Origin: Pannonibacter anstelovis
GTDB lineage: Bacteria; Pseudomonadota; Alphaproteobacteria; Rhizobiales; Stappiaceae
DNA: 64,000 nt
NCBI RefSeq assembly: GCF_036881715.1
Contig: NZ_JBAKBF010000008.1
Location: 177,615 to 241,614, forward strand
Direction: 5' to 3'
Under the pieces are notes generated by a model. That model was not told where the DNA came from and did not search any database. It was given only the letters and a program-made list of their open reading frames with translations. Both the position numbers and the translations under genes were made by a program. Shown here in pieces: positions 34,880 to 43,140 of this stretch (position 1 is the stretch's first letter; every line of letters begins with the position of its first letter).

Positions 34880-35065
34880 ATGGCCGTTCCGAAGAGAAAA
34901 ACCTCGCGCATGAAGCGCGGTTTTCGCCGTTCCGCGGACGCCCTGAAGCAGCCGACCTACGTCGAGGACAAGGATTCGGGCGAACTTCGCCGCCCGCATC
35001 ACGTTGACCTGAAGACCGGCATGTACCGGGGCCGTCAGATCCTGCAGCCGAAGGCCGACGTCTGA
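34880..35065 (+). CDS. rpmF: 50S ribosomal protein L32
   Basis: 61 residues starting MAVPKRKTSRMKRGFRRSAD, the invariant L32 opening, and continuing with HHVDLKTGMYRGRQIL. The protein is a small late-assembly component of the 50S subunit. Alphaproteobacterial forms, like this one, lack the zinc cysteines. A rho-independent terminator follows 30 bases after the stop, so it is monocistronic. Confidence 0.96.
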   Translation: MAVPKRKTSRMKRGFRRSADALKQPTYVEDKDSGELRRPHHVDLKTGMYRGRQILQPKADV

Positions 35066-35095
35066 GGCGAGGATCGCGACTGCGATCACGAGATT

Positions 35096-35122
35096 AAGGC
35101 TGGTGGCAACACCGGCCTTTTT
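35096..35122 (+). terminator. rpmF terminator
   Basis: AAGGCTGGTG-GCAA-CACCGGCCTT followed by TTT: a ten-base stem with one G-T pair, a GCAA tetraloop and a U-tract. Confidence 0.85.
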
Positions 35123-35248
35123 CGTGCGCGGGGCGGCTTGTCCTGCAGGTATCGGCTTGTTCGCTCTGCCCGTATTCTGTTGCAGCGGATCATGCCGGAA
35201 TGAGGCAGACTGCATCACTGCAGAATCGGGCCCTCCAGGGAGAAGCGC

Positions 35249-35668
35249 ATGTCCAGGATCCTGTCCCTTCCTCTGACACTGATCCCCCTTGCAATCTACA
35301 ATCTGACCGCCTTCGGCTTCTTCGGCACGGCAGCTGGAGACCCGTGGTTCCAGCCGATGCTGACGGTGGAACTGGTATCAGGCGCCAGATTCTCGCTGGT
35401 CTCGGGCGACCTGATGATCCTCTGCGGGCTGGTGGTGCTGTTTCTTGAGATTCTCAAGGCAACCCGCACCGGCACCGCAGCCCTGACGGATCACATCTTC
35501 TCGATGCTGGTCTTTGCCGTGTATCTGGTCGAATTTCTCACCGTGCCTCTGGCGGCCAGCTCGGTCTTCTTCATCCTCACGGTGATTTCGCTGATCGACG
35601 TGATTGCAGGCTTCACTGTAAGCCTCACGGGCGCCCGGCGGGATGTCAGTTTTGGCGGGCGGGAATAA
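35249..35668 (+). CDS. Conserved small membrane protein, function unknown
   Basis: 139 residues with about four hydrophobic spans (near 5-27, 48-68, 82-102, 104-127) and very short loops. No catalytic or ligand motif is visible. The cytoplasmic end is basic (GARRDVSFGGRE). AGGGAG precedes the ATG. It stands alone between rpmF and the convergent yciB gene. Similar proteins are known only as hypothetical inner-membrane proteins; I do not assign a role. Confidence 0.7.
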   Translation: MSRILSLPLTLIPLAIYNLTAFGFFGTAAGDPWFQPMLTVELVSGARFSLVSGDLMILCGLVVLFLEILKATRTGTAALTDHIFSMLVFAVYLVEFLTVPLAASSVFFILTVISLIDVIAGFTVSLTGARRDVSFGGRE

Positions 35669-35695
35669 CCCGCCCGGGTCACGCATGGAGCGGCC

Positions 35696-36346
35696 TCAAG
35701 CGTCCGTCTTGCCGCTGCCCTCTTCCGGCAGGGAATGGCGCTGAATCAGCGGCAGCTGGGTCATGGTGAAGATCAGCGTGATCGGCATCATGCCGAACAC
35801 CTTGAAGCTGACCCAGAAATCCGTCGAGAAATTGCGCCAGATGACTTCGTTGAGCACCGCCAGCGCCAGAAAGAAGATGCCCCAGCGCAGGGTGAGAATG
35901 CGCCAGCCCTCGTCCGTCAGGCGGAAGGCGCTGTCAAAGACATAGCCGAGCAGCGATTTGCCGAAGGCAAGGCCGGTGAGCAGGATCACGCCAAACAGCG
36001 TGTTGATGATCGTGGGCTTCAGCTTGATGAAGAGATCATCATGCAGCCACAGGGTCAGCGCCCCGAACACAAAGACCACGATGCCCGACACCAGCGGCAT
36101 GATGGGCAGGCGGCGCGTCAGATAGAGCGACACGGCCAGCGAAATGGCAATGGCGACCATGAAGGCGGCGGTCGCCAGAAAGATCGGCGCACCAAAGACG
36201 CTGAGCGCCGGAAAGGCCGCCGCGATCTGCTCACCGCGCGTGTTGAACAGGAAGAAGACCGCCAGCGGCCCCAGCTCCAGCGCCAGCTTCAAGAGCGGCG
36301 CCATGTCCTTGTGTGCAGGGTCGTTCGGGGCCCGTTCGAATTCCAT
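35696..36346 (-). CDS. yciB: Inner membrane-spanning protein YciB (septation protein A)
   Basis: About 216 residues with five to six spans. The family markers are LLKLALELGPLAVFFLFNTR near the N-terminus, LWLHDDLFIKLKPTIINTLF and LRWGIFFLALAVLNEVIWRN. YciB (also called IspA/IspZ-type septation protein) affects cell-envelope integrity and division in gammaproteobacteria; its mechanism is unclear. ATG 36346 is selected, as the longer frame to 36382 adds only twelve residues. It faces the small membrane protein gene tail to tail. Confidence 0.88.
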   Translation of the reverse strand: MEFERAPNDPAHKDMAPLLKLALELGPLAVFFLFNTRGEQIAAAFPALSVFGAPIFLATAAFMVAIAISLAVSLYLTRRLPIMPLVSGIVVFVFGALTLWLHDDLFIKLKPTIINTLFGVILLTGLAFGKSLLGYVFDSAFRLTDEGWRILTLRWGIFFLALAVLNEVIWRNFSTDFWVSFKVFGMMPITLIFTMTQLPLIQRHSLPEEGSGKTDA

Positions 36347-36554
36347 GTCCACTCCACCAGCCAGAGGCAGTCCTTGTGCCAAGGCGCAAGATGCTGACGC
36401 ATCGCGCCTTGAAATTGCTCAGGCGCCGCACGGGCTTGGGCTGCACTCGATGACAAAGGCTCATCAAGTGCTTCCATTGCGCCTGCCTGCAGATAGGGAC
36501 AGCTGGGTCACAAGGTCAAGGGCGGAACGCCCGGCAGATCGCGTTTGGAAATAC

Positions 36555-36590
36555 AAAACCCCGCCGCAGTCCGGCAGGACCACGGCGGGG
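36555..36590 (-). terminator. phaB terminator
   Basis: On the minus strand CCCCGCCG and CGGCGGGG pair across a 16-base loop and are followed by TTTTGTATTT. It lies 22 bases after the phaB stop. Confidence 0.8.
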
Positions 36591-36612
36591 CTGTTTCAGA
36601 AGATTGTGTCAA

Positions 36613-37341
36613 TCAGCCGTTGGCGATGTACTGGCCGCCGTTGATGGTCATCACCGCGCCAGTCATGAAGGCGGCCGCGTCAGAGGCGAGATACACCACC
36701 GTCTGGGCGATTTCCTCCGGATGGCCAAGGCGGCCGACCGGAATGCCGGAAACGATCTGCTGCAGCACCTTTTCAGGCATGGCGGCGACCATGTCCGTGT
36801 TGATATAGCCCGGGCAGACTGTGTTGACGGTGATGCCCTTGAAGGCATTTTCCTGCGCCAGCGCCTTGCTGAAGCCGATTACACCGGCCTTGGCGGCGGA
36901 GTAGTTGGCCTGGCCCATCTGGCCCTTCTGGCCGTTGATCGAGGAAATGTTGATGATGCGGCCCCAGCCGCGGGCGCGCATGCCCTCGATGACCGGGCGG
37001 GTCATGGTGAACATGCTGTCGAGGTTGGTGGACATCACAGCGCGCCACTGCTCGAACGTCATCTTGTGGAACATGCCGTCACGGGTGATGCCTGCGTTGT
37101 TCACCAGGATCTCGACCGGGCCGAGCTCTGCTTCCACCTTTGCAATGCCTTCGGCGCATTCCTGCTCATTGGCCACGTCCCACTTGTAGACGTGAATGCC
37201 CGTTGCCGCCTTGAAGGCTTCGGCCTTTTCCGTGTTGCCGGCGTAGGTGGCGGCAACCGTGTAACCGGCGGCCTTCAAACCCAGAGAAATCGCCTCACCG
37301 ATACCGCGGGTGCCCCCGGTGACCAACGCAACCTTGCTCAT
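36613..37341 (-). CDS. phaB: Acetoacetyl-CoA reductase (NADPH)
   Basis: 242-residue short-chain dehydrogenase. It has ALVTGGTRGIGEAISLGLKA (cofactor loop), LVNNAGITRDGMFHKM, the catalytic Ser in INISSINGQKGQMGQ and YSAAKAG (Tyr/Lys), and GYINTDMV. It reduces acetoacetyl-CoA to (R)-3-hydroxybutyryl-CoA, the monomer for poly-3-hydroxybutyrate. It lies downstream of phaA on the same strand with a 129-base gap that holds an inverted repeat (TCCCGGC / GCCGGGA, 37396-37418). The polymerase phaC is not in the window. Confidence 0.94.
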   Translation of the reverse strand: MSKVALVTGGTRGIGEAISLGLKAAGYTVAATYAGNTEKAEAFKAATGIHVYKWDVANEQECAEGIAKVEAELGPVEILVNNAGITRDGMFHKMTFEQWRAVMSTNLDSMFTMTRPVIEGMRARGWGRIINISSINGQKGQMGQANYSAAKAGVIGFSKALAQENAFKGITVNTVCPGYINTDMVAAMPEKVLQQIVSGIPVGRLGHPEEIAQTVVYLASDAAAFMTGAVMTINGGQYIANG

Positions 37342-37470
37342 TCATCTCTCCCCAGACTACGGGCCTGTTTCTTCAGCCCTGTTCCCGATTGAACCTCCCG
37401 GCAGGCATCCCGCCGGGAAGAAACTGGACATGCAGGCTCTTGCGGCCCGCTTCACAGCAAAGGCGCAGGC

Positions 37471-38652
37471 TTAGCGCTCGACGCAGAGCGCCACGCCCAT
37501 GCCGCCGCCGATGCAGAGCGTGGCGAGGCCCTTCTTCGCGTCACGGCGGCCCATTTCATGCAGCAGCGTCACGAGAACGCGCGCGCCCGATGCACCGATC
37601 GGATGACCAATGGCGATGGCACCGCCATTGACGTTGACGATGTCCGGGTTCCAGCCCATGTCCTTGTTGACGGCGCAAGCCTGCGCCGCGAAGGCTTCGT
37701 TGGCTTCCACCAGATCGAGATCGGCAACGCTCCAGCCGGCCTTTTCCAGCGCCTTGCGCGAGGCCGGGATCGGGCCGGAGCCCATGACGGCCGGATCAAC
37801 GCCAGCGGTGGCCCAGGACGCGATACGGGCAAGCGGGGTAAGGCCGCGGCGGGCAGCTTCAGCCGCGCTCATCACCACCAGTGCTGCCGCACCATCGTTG
37901 ATACCCGAGGCATTACCAGCGGTAACCGAACCTTCCTTGTTGAAGGCCGGGCGCAGCTTGGACATGCTTTCCAGCGTGGCGCCATGGCGGATGTACTCGT
38001 CATCCTCGATCACCTTGTCACCTTTGCGGTCGGCGATGGTGACGGGCGTGATCTCGTCCTTGAAGCGGCCGGCCTTCTGTGCAGCTTCCGCCTTGTTCTG
38101 CGAGGCAAGGGCGAAGGCGTCCTGCTCGTCACGGCTGATCTGCCACTTCTGGGCAACGTTCTCGGCCGTCTGGCCCATGTGGTAACCGTTGAAGGCATCC
38201 CACAGGCCGTCCTTGATCATGGTGTCGATCATCTTGTAGTCGCCCATCTTGTAGCCGGCGCGCATCGGAGCGCAGTGCGGCGAGAGCGACATGTTTTCCT
38301 GACCGCCTGCGACAACGATGCTGGCGTCACCGCACATGATCTGCTGGGCAGCAATGGCAACGGTGCGCAGGCCCGAACCGCAGACCTGGTTGAGCAGCCA
38401 GGCAGTGGAATCCTGTGAGAGGCCGGCGGCAATGGCGGCCTGACGGGCCGGGTTCTGGCCCTGACCGGCAGTGAGCACCTGGCCGAAGATCAGTTCGTTG
38501 ACGTCGGCAGCATCCACGCCTGCCTTTGCCAGCGCTGCCTTGATGACGGTGGCACCCAGCTCATGGGCGGGCGTATTGGCGAAAGACCCGTTGAATGAAC
38601 CCACGGCCGTGCGCGTGGCACTGACAATAACGACGTCGGTAGAAGCGCTCAT
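37471..38652 (-). CDS. phaA: Acetyl-CoA acetyltransferase (beta-ketothiolase)
   Basis: 393 residues with the thiolase nucleophile Cys in LLNQVCGSGLRTVA, the GHPIGASGAR histidine and the second Cys in LCIGGGMGVAL. It condenses two acetyl-CoA to acetoacetyl-CoA for polyhydroxybutyrate. A strong ribosome site AGGAGGT precedes ATG 38652. It leads a phaA-phaB unit, with a promoter at 38740-38768 and the regulator phaR divergent. Confidence 0.95.
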   Translation of the reverse strand: MSASTDVVIVSATRTAVGSFNGSFANTPAHELGATVIKAALAKAGVDAADVNELIFGQVLTAGQGQNPARQAAIAAGLSQDSTAWLLNQVCGSGLRTVAIAAQQIMCGDASIVVAGGQENMSLSPHCAPMRAGYKMGDYKMIDTMIKDGLWDAFNGYHMGQTAENVAQKWQISRDEQDAFALASQNKAEAAQKAGRFKDEITPVTIADRKGDKVIEDDEYIRHGATLESMSKLRPAFNKEGSVTAGNASGINDGAAALVVMSAAEAARRGLTPLARIASWATAGVDPAVMGSGPIPASRKALEKAGWSVADLDLVEANEAFAAQACAVNKDMGWNPDIVNVNGGAIAIGHPIGASGARVLVTLLHEMGRRDAKKGLATLCIGGGMGVALCVER

Positions 38653-38739
38653 GAAGACCTCCTGAAACTGATTCCTCCCGGGATTTTGCGGGTCCGCCGC
38701 TTGTTTTTTATGACAGGACCACACTCCCCGCTCCCTCAG

Positions 38740-38811
38740 ACTAGAGACTGTGAAACGCGACAAGTCAACCGCCCTTCGCGCCCGCAACAACCCGTATAGC
38801 GTGCAGTGCAC
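38740..38811 (-). promoter_or_regulatory. phaA promoter and candidate PhaR operator
   Basis: On the minus strand TTGACT (38763-38768) and TCTAGT (38740-38745) are 17 bases apart. Upstream of the -35 lies the perfect palindrome GTGCAGTGCAC (38801-38811). PhaR in Paracoccus binds TGC-rich palindromes, so this is a candidate site between the divergent phaA and phaR genes. The rest of the 331-base gap (38653-38983) shows no gene. Confidence 0.45.
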
Positions 38812-38940
38812 ACCAGCTTTCGCCCCGCAGCAGGAAAAGGCTGGCATGGGTGCCCGGCTTTGGCATAGTCTTGTGGCGGAGGACGCTGCAACACGGGGAA
38901 GATGTTGCGGCAAAAGAGGAACTTGCCGTCACCGGCCGCG

Positions 38941-38946
38941 TATAAA
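38941..38946 (+). promoter_or_regulatory. Possible phaR -10 element
   Basis: TATAAA about 38 bases upstream of the phaR ATG is a likely -10. The matching -35 (GGAACT region) is poor, as expected if an activator or repressor site is involved. Confidence 0.35.
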
Positions 38947-38983
38947 CGGACCGGAGAAAAGGCAACCGGGAGCGACAGACGAG

Positions 38984-39586
38984 ATGGCCAAGACGACCGA
39001 GCCCACGATCATCAAGAAATACGCCAACCGCCGCCTCTACAATACGGGCACCAGCACCTACGTGACCCTTGAGGACCTGGCCGTGATGGTGAAGGGCGAA
39101 GAGGATTTTGTGGTTTTTGACGCCAAGACCGGCGAAGACATCACCCGCTCCGTCCTCACCCAGATCATTTTCGAGCAGGAAGGCAAGGGCGGGCAGAATC
39201 TGCTGCCCATCACCTTCCTGCGCCAGCTGATCCGCTTCTACGGCGACAGCATGCAGGGCCTGGTGCCGAGCTATCTCGAGTTCTCGATCTCCTCCCTGAC
39301 CAAGGAGCAGGACAAGCTGCGCGCCCAGATGAGCGAAGCCTTCGGTGCCAGCGCCTTCGAGATGATGGAAGAGCAGGTGAAGCGGAACACCGAAATGTTC
39401 GAGCGGGCGATGAAAATGTTCATGCCCTTCTCGCTTCCGGGCGCCGCGGCCCCCGCTTCAGGCACAGCCCCTGCTGCTGCACCGGAAAGACCGGCCGCAT
39501 CTTCCGGATCGGATCTGGACGACATGAAGAAGCAGCTTGCCGCCATGCAGAAGAAGCTCGACGCAATCAGCGGCAGCAAGGACTGA
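38984..39586 (+). CDS. phaR: Polyhydroxyalkanoate synthesis repressor PhaR
   Basis: 200 residues. The N-terminus IIKKYANRRLYNTGTSTYVT is the PHB/PHA accumulation regulator DNA-binding domain, followed by a second domain (VLTQIIFEQEGKGGQNLLPI) that senses polymer or monomer. The C-terminus is an Ala/Pro linker and a coiled coil (DLDDMKKQLAAMQKKLD). PhaR binds both PHB granules and DNA and represses phasin and synthesis genes until granules form. The frame opens at 38750, but family alignment and TATAAA placement favour ATG 38984. Confidence 0.94.
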   Translation: MAKTTEPTIIKKYANRRLYNTGTSTYVTLEDLAVMVKGEEDFVVFDAKTGEDITRSVLTQIIFEQEGKGGQNLLPITFLRQLIRFYGDSMQGLVPSYLEFSISSLTKEQDKLRAQMSEAFGASAFEMMEEQVKRNTEMFERAMKMFMPFSLPGAAAPASGTAPAAAPERPAASSGSDLDDMKKQLAAMQKKLDAISGSKD

Positions 39587-39714
39587 TACCGCCCTCCGGC
39601 ACGGCATCTCGCAAGACGGCGCTCACGTCCGTGGGAAACCCAGGACGTGAAGCGGCAGGGGCTGTAGGCGCTTCTCAGACGGCAGTGTTTGAACCGGGCT
39701 GCCAGCCAGGCACC

Positions 39715-39867
39715 CACTCTCTCCCACCTTTAGGGGAAGATGCCCCCGGCAGGGGGCAGAGGGGGGTAACGGACCGCCCATTTATGCGAGAGGCAGAGCG
39801 CTGTTGAGACGCTGATACCCCCCCTCTGTCTGCTGCGCAGACATCTCCCCCTCAAGGGGGAGAGGGG
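39715..39867. repeat. Long palindromic intergenic repeat (RIME/REP-like)
   Basis: Two arms of about 52 bases (39715-39768 and 39814-39867) are inverted and mostly complementary, with a 45-base centre. Each arm also folds on itself (TGCCCCC-GG-CAGGGGGCA in the left; GTCTGC-TGC-GCAGAC in the right). The ends are CTCTCCC and GGGAGAG. Such nested palindromes are widespread repeats in alphaproteobacterial genomes. It lies between phaR and a convergent gene, so it may also act as a terminator. Confidence 0.7.
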
Positions 39868-39927
39868 CTCTGCGGCAAAAGGAGAATGCGTTCCTCCCCC
39901 TTGCGTCCGATGGTAAGAGCCGGCCTC

Positions 39928-40359
39928 TCAGCCGCAATCGCCAGTGAAACCGGCAGCCTCGATACCGGCAACAGCGCAGGCTTCGTCATTGTCCGAGGTG
40001 TCGCCGGTGATGCCTGCAGCGCCAAGAATTTCCCCTTCCCTATTGCGGATCAGGACGCCGCCCGGAACCGGCACGATGGCACCGCCCGAGATGCCGTTGA
40101 GCGCCTGCACGAAATGCGGCCGCTCGGCGGCTGCCGTGTTCAGCCAGCGCGAGCCCGCCCCGACACCAATCGCCCCATAGGCCTTGCCAAAGGCAATCTG
40201 CGGCCGGAGGATCGAGGAGTTATCCTGCCGGGCCATGGCGACGAGATGCCCGCCGGCATCGATCACCGCCACGGTCAGCGGCTTCAGCTTCAGGCTCTCC
40301 GCCTTTTCCAGAGCGGCAGAAATGATTGTCTGTGCGGACGAAAGTGTCAGTTTGCTCAT
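39928..40359 (-). CDS. GlcG/HbpS-family protein
   Basis: 143 residues of the GlcG/HbpS (PF03928) fold. Family features are LTLSSAQTIISAALEKAESL, LTVAVIDAGGHLVAMARQD, IAFGKAYGAIGVG and the Gly-rich GGAIVPVPGGVLIRN. Known members bind heme or sit in glycolate or diol-utilisation loci. It has no signal peptide here. It is divergent from the gamma-glutamyltransferase gene with 150 bases between; no functional link is obvious. Confidence 0.85.
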   Translation of the reverse strand: MSKLTLSSAQTIISAALEKAESLKLKPLTVAVIDAGGHLVAMARQDNSSILRPQIAFGKAYGAIGVGAGSRWLNTAAAERPHFVQALNGISGGAIVPVPGGVLIRNREGEILGAAGITGDTSDNDEACAVAGIEAAGFTGDCG

Positions 40360-40509
40360 GTGCTGTCTTCTCCTCTAGACTTGCTTCATGCAGGGCATGA
40401 CCGCCCTGCCCTTCCATCTGGCTACCAGATCTTACGGACGGGACACAGCGGCAGCAGCGGGCAAAGATCTGCGCCGTGAGGGAAACAATGGGTGCAGGAG
40501 AATACTACC

Positions 40510-42105
40510 TTGGCGCGAAACTTTGAAATGCCCGGCCGCTCGCCGGTCTATGCCACCAACGGCCTTGCCGCCACATCCCACCCGCTGGCGACAGCCGCTG
40601 CCATCGAGGTGCTGCAGGATGGCGGCAACGCGGTGGATGCGGCGATTGCAGCCGTGGCCGTGCAATGCGTGGTCGAGCCGCATATGACCGGGATTGGCGG
40701 TGACTGCTTTGCCATCGTCACGGAGGCCGATGGCCGCATGGCTGGTTTCAATGGCTCGGGCGCAGCACCCAAGGCCGTCTCTTCGGCAGCTTTGCGTGAT
40801 GCGGGGCTAACGAGCATCGGACTGGAAAGCGCCCATGCGGTGACGGTGCCCGGCGCTGTGCGCGCCTGGGAGACCCTGCTGAAGGCCCACGGCACCCGCT
40901 CCTTCGCCACCCTGTTCAAGCGCGCCATTGCCTATGCCCGCGACGGCTTTGCCGTGGCGCCGCGTGTGGCCTTCGACTGGCCCGCCTCCATCGCCAAGCT
41001 TTCAGCCGATGAAGCAGCGGCCAAAACCTATCTGCCCGGCGGCAAGGCGCCCGAAGCGGGCGATATCATGCGTTTCCCGGCTCTGGCCGACACACTGGCT
41101 GCCATTGCCAGCGATGGCGCCGACGCCTTCTACACCGGCCCCGTGGCCGAGGACATCGTTGCCACGCTGAAGGCACGCGGCAGCTACATGACACTGGAGG
41201 ATCTGGCGGCATGCCACACCACCGCCGTCGCACCGGTCTCCCGCGATTATCGCGGCTATACCGTGGCCGAGCTGCCGCCCAACGGGCAGGGCATTGTTGC
41301 GCTGATCATGCTGGGGCTGCTGGAGCGGCATAACCTGTCCAGCCTCGATCCTCTCGGCGGAGAGCGGCTGCATCTGGAAATGGAGGCTGCCCGCATCGCC
41401 TATGCCATGCGCGACCGGTTCGTCGCCGATCCGGGACATATGGATGCCTGCCACATGTCCCTCTTCGCCGATGACATGATCGAGCGGCTCTCCCTGCTGC
41501 TGAACCCTTCGGCCCGCACGCAGGACCTGCCGCTGCCCAGCGCCCCGCCGCAGACGGATACGGTCTATCTCACCATTGCCGACAGCAGCGGGCTGACGGT
41601 GTCCTTCATCAACTCCATCTTCCACAGCTTCGGCTCGGGCATTCTGGCGCCAAACTCCGGCGTGCTGCTGCACAACCGGGGGGCCAGCTTCAAGGTGGCA
41701 CCGGGCCATCCCAACACCATCGAGGGCGGCAAGCGCCCGATGCATACGATCATTCCCGCCTTCGTGCTGAAGGACGGTGCTCCGTGGATGTCCTTTGGCG
41801 TCATGGGCGGCCAGTATCAGGCATGCGGCCACACGCATCTGCTGACCAACATGATCGACTATGGCATGGATGTGCAGCAGGCGATCGACTTCCCGCGTAT
41901 CTTCATGGACGATGGCTTCAGCTTCCTGCAGGCCGAAAGCACCATTCCGGAGGCAAGCCTCGACGTGCTGCGCGCCAAGGGCCACACCGTGAAGCGCGCC
42001 CCTGCACCGATTGGCGGCTCGCAGGCCATCCGCATCGACCGCAAGCGCGGCCTGTTCATCGGCGGTTCCGACCCGCGCAAGGACGGTCACGCGGCGGGAT
42101 ACTGA
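40510..42105 (+). CDS. Gamma-glutamyltransferase family enzyme
   Basis: 531 residues of the N-terminal-nucleophile GGT family. The large-subunit part has LAATSHPLATAAAIEVLQDGG-like opening (MARNFEMPGRSPVYATNG), DAAIAAVAVQCVVEPH and IGGDCFAIV. Autocleavage and catalysis would use Thr351 in QTDTVYLTIAD, and the small subunit carries VSFINSIFHSFGSG and GKRPMHTIIPAF. No signal peptide is present, unlike periplasmic Ggt. Members of this branch may act on other gamma-glutamyl or cephalosporin-type amides. AGGAG nine bases upstream supports the TTG start at 40510; ATG 40528 is the alternative. Confidence 0.85.
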   Translation: MARNFEMPGRSPVYATNGLAATSHPLATAAAIEVLQDGGNAVDAAIAAVAVQCVVEPHMTGIGGDCFAIVTEADGRMAGFNGSGAAPKAVSSAALRDAGLTSIGLESAHAVTVPGAVRAWETLLKAHGTRSFATLFKRAIAYARDGFAVAPRVAFDWPASIAKLSADEAAAKTYLPGGKAPEAGDIMRFPALADTLAAIASDGADAFYTGPVAEDIVATLKARGSYMTLEDLAACHTTAVAPVSRDYRGYTVAELPPNGQGIVALIMLGLLERHNLSSLDPLGGERLHLEMEAARIAYAMRDRFVADPGHMDACHMSLFADDMIERLSLLLNPSARTQDLPLPSAPPQTDTVYLTIADSSGLTVSFINSIFHSFGSGILAPNSGVLLHNRGASFKVAPGHPNTIEGGKRPMHTIIPAFVLKDGAPWMSFGVMGGQYQACGHTHLLTNMIDYGMDVQQAIDFPRIFMDDGFSFLQAESTIPEASLDVLRAKGHTVKRAPAPIGGSQAIRIDRKRGLFIGGSDPRKDGHAAGY

Positions 42106-42194
42106 CCCCGAAAAGGCGAGAGGGCGGCTCCCCCCGAAACCGCCCCCTCCTGAAGTCCCCACCCGGGGACCTCGAAACTTCCGCGATGCGGATT

Positions 42195-42554
42195 TCAGAA
42201 GCTCTGCGACACCACAAAGCCAGCCGGCCTGCGGCGCGGGCTCGCGGCCGTGCGGCGGTAGCTCACCGTGGCCTCGCTGCCCGCATCGTCATTCAGCACA
42301 CCGGCATCGCGCATGGCGATAAGCTGGGCGAGGAATGCCGCATCGGGCCGGTACATTGTGAAGCTGGCGGTGCGCTCCTCGGTGCGCAGCACCATGGGCA
42401 CGGGGACGGAGGGCGGCGTGCGGCGCAACTCTTCAGCTTGTGCGGCGGTGGCAGCTTCGGCCTTGGCTCTGGCCCTCGCACTGCGGCGGGCGGCGGCACG
42501 CTCTTGGGCTCGGATAGGATCGATACGCAACGGATCTGCCTCTGCCTGTTTCAC
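42195..42554 (-). CDS. Small conserved alphaproteobacterial protein, function unknown
   Basis: 119 residues. A charged Ala/Arg/Glu-rich helix (about 15-45) is followed by a compact C-terminal block YRPDAAFLAQLIAMRDAG and a Tyr-Arg-rich end (SYRRTAASPRRRPAGF). The R-P-x-A-x-F-L-A-Q-L-I-A element is one I recognise from many short hypothetical proteins of Hyphomicrobiales. No function is known. It is on its own, convergent with the gamma-glutamyltransferase gene, with 89 bases between. Confidence 0.6.
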   Translation of the reverse strand: MKQAEADPLRIDPIRAQERAAARRSARARAKAEAATAAQAEELRRTPPSVPVPMVLRTEERTASFTMYRPDAAFLAQLIAMRDAGVLNDDAGSEATVSYRRTAASPRRRPAGFVVSQSF

Positions 42555-43082
42555 TTCGGGACGCCCTCACGGGGCTTGTCCTGAAAGTCGCAAGGCATGT
42601 GCCAGCAGGCCGGATCGCGTTAACTTTTTGGCATTGAATTTATTGAGAAATTTCATTTAATGGTTAACGTCACAGGCCGCACGCAGGCCTGAAGCGCTCA
42701 AGGCACTGAGATTCCGTCTGAATCTTGCCGCCCCCGCCAGCCCCATCCTGCGGCCCTTTTCGCCGTCCTGGCGCCCATGACCGATGTACCGCGCCGGTCC
42801 GGCCCATGCCTCCGGCGCGCCAGCCTGTCCCGTCCCGGCACCCGGCCCCGCTTTGGCACAGAATGGGGAGTGAAATGGGACGGGATGGCTGGGGGATAGA
42901 GCTGCCATCCGTCAAGCACACCCTCTCCGGCGTCATCCGGCCGAGTAGAGCAAGAGCCGGGGTGCATGATGTTACTCCCTTGCGCCAGAGCAGATGGGCC
43001 GGGACTCACCGGTACCGGATCTCCGCTTCGCTGCGTCCGGTATGACGATGGATGGGTTCATGCATCAATCGACTCCAAAAAG
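42555..43082. other. Intergenic region without a convincing gene
   Basis: About 530 bases between the small protein and the rplT terminator. Short frames on both strands are GC-driven and have no ribosome sites or recognisable content. A hairpin with arms TACCGGA (43013-43019) and TCCGGTA (43036-43042) around CTCCGCTTCGCTGCG resembles dispersed palindromic repeats of this group. An AT-rich patch (42620-42665) lies upstream of the small gene and may hold its promoter. Confidence 0.5.
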
Positions 43083-43114
43083 AAAAAGGCGCCCCCGTTT
43101 CCGGGAGCGCCTTG
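43083..43114 (-). terminator. rplT terminator
   Basis: On the minus strand AAGGCGCTCCCGG-AAA-CGGGGGCGCCTTTTT: a GC-rich stem with a T-run, 27 bases after the rplT stop. It ends the rpmI-rplT unit. Confidence 0.9.
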
Positions 43115-43140
43115 CGATCATGCCGTAAGGGCTTGTCTGC

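Noticed and set aside
42657..43009. Several overlapping short frames in the gap before rplT
   Set aside because: No start signals, no similarity, and frames exist on several phases at once because of high GC.
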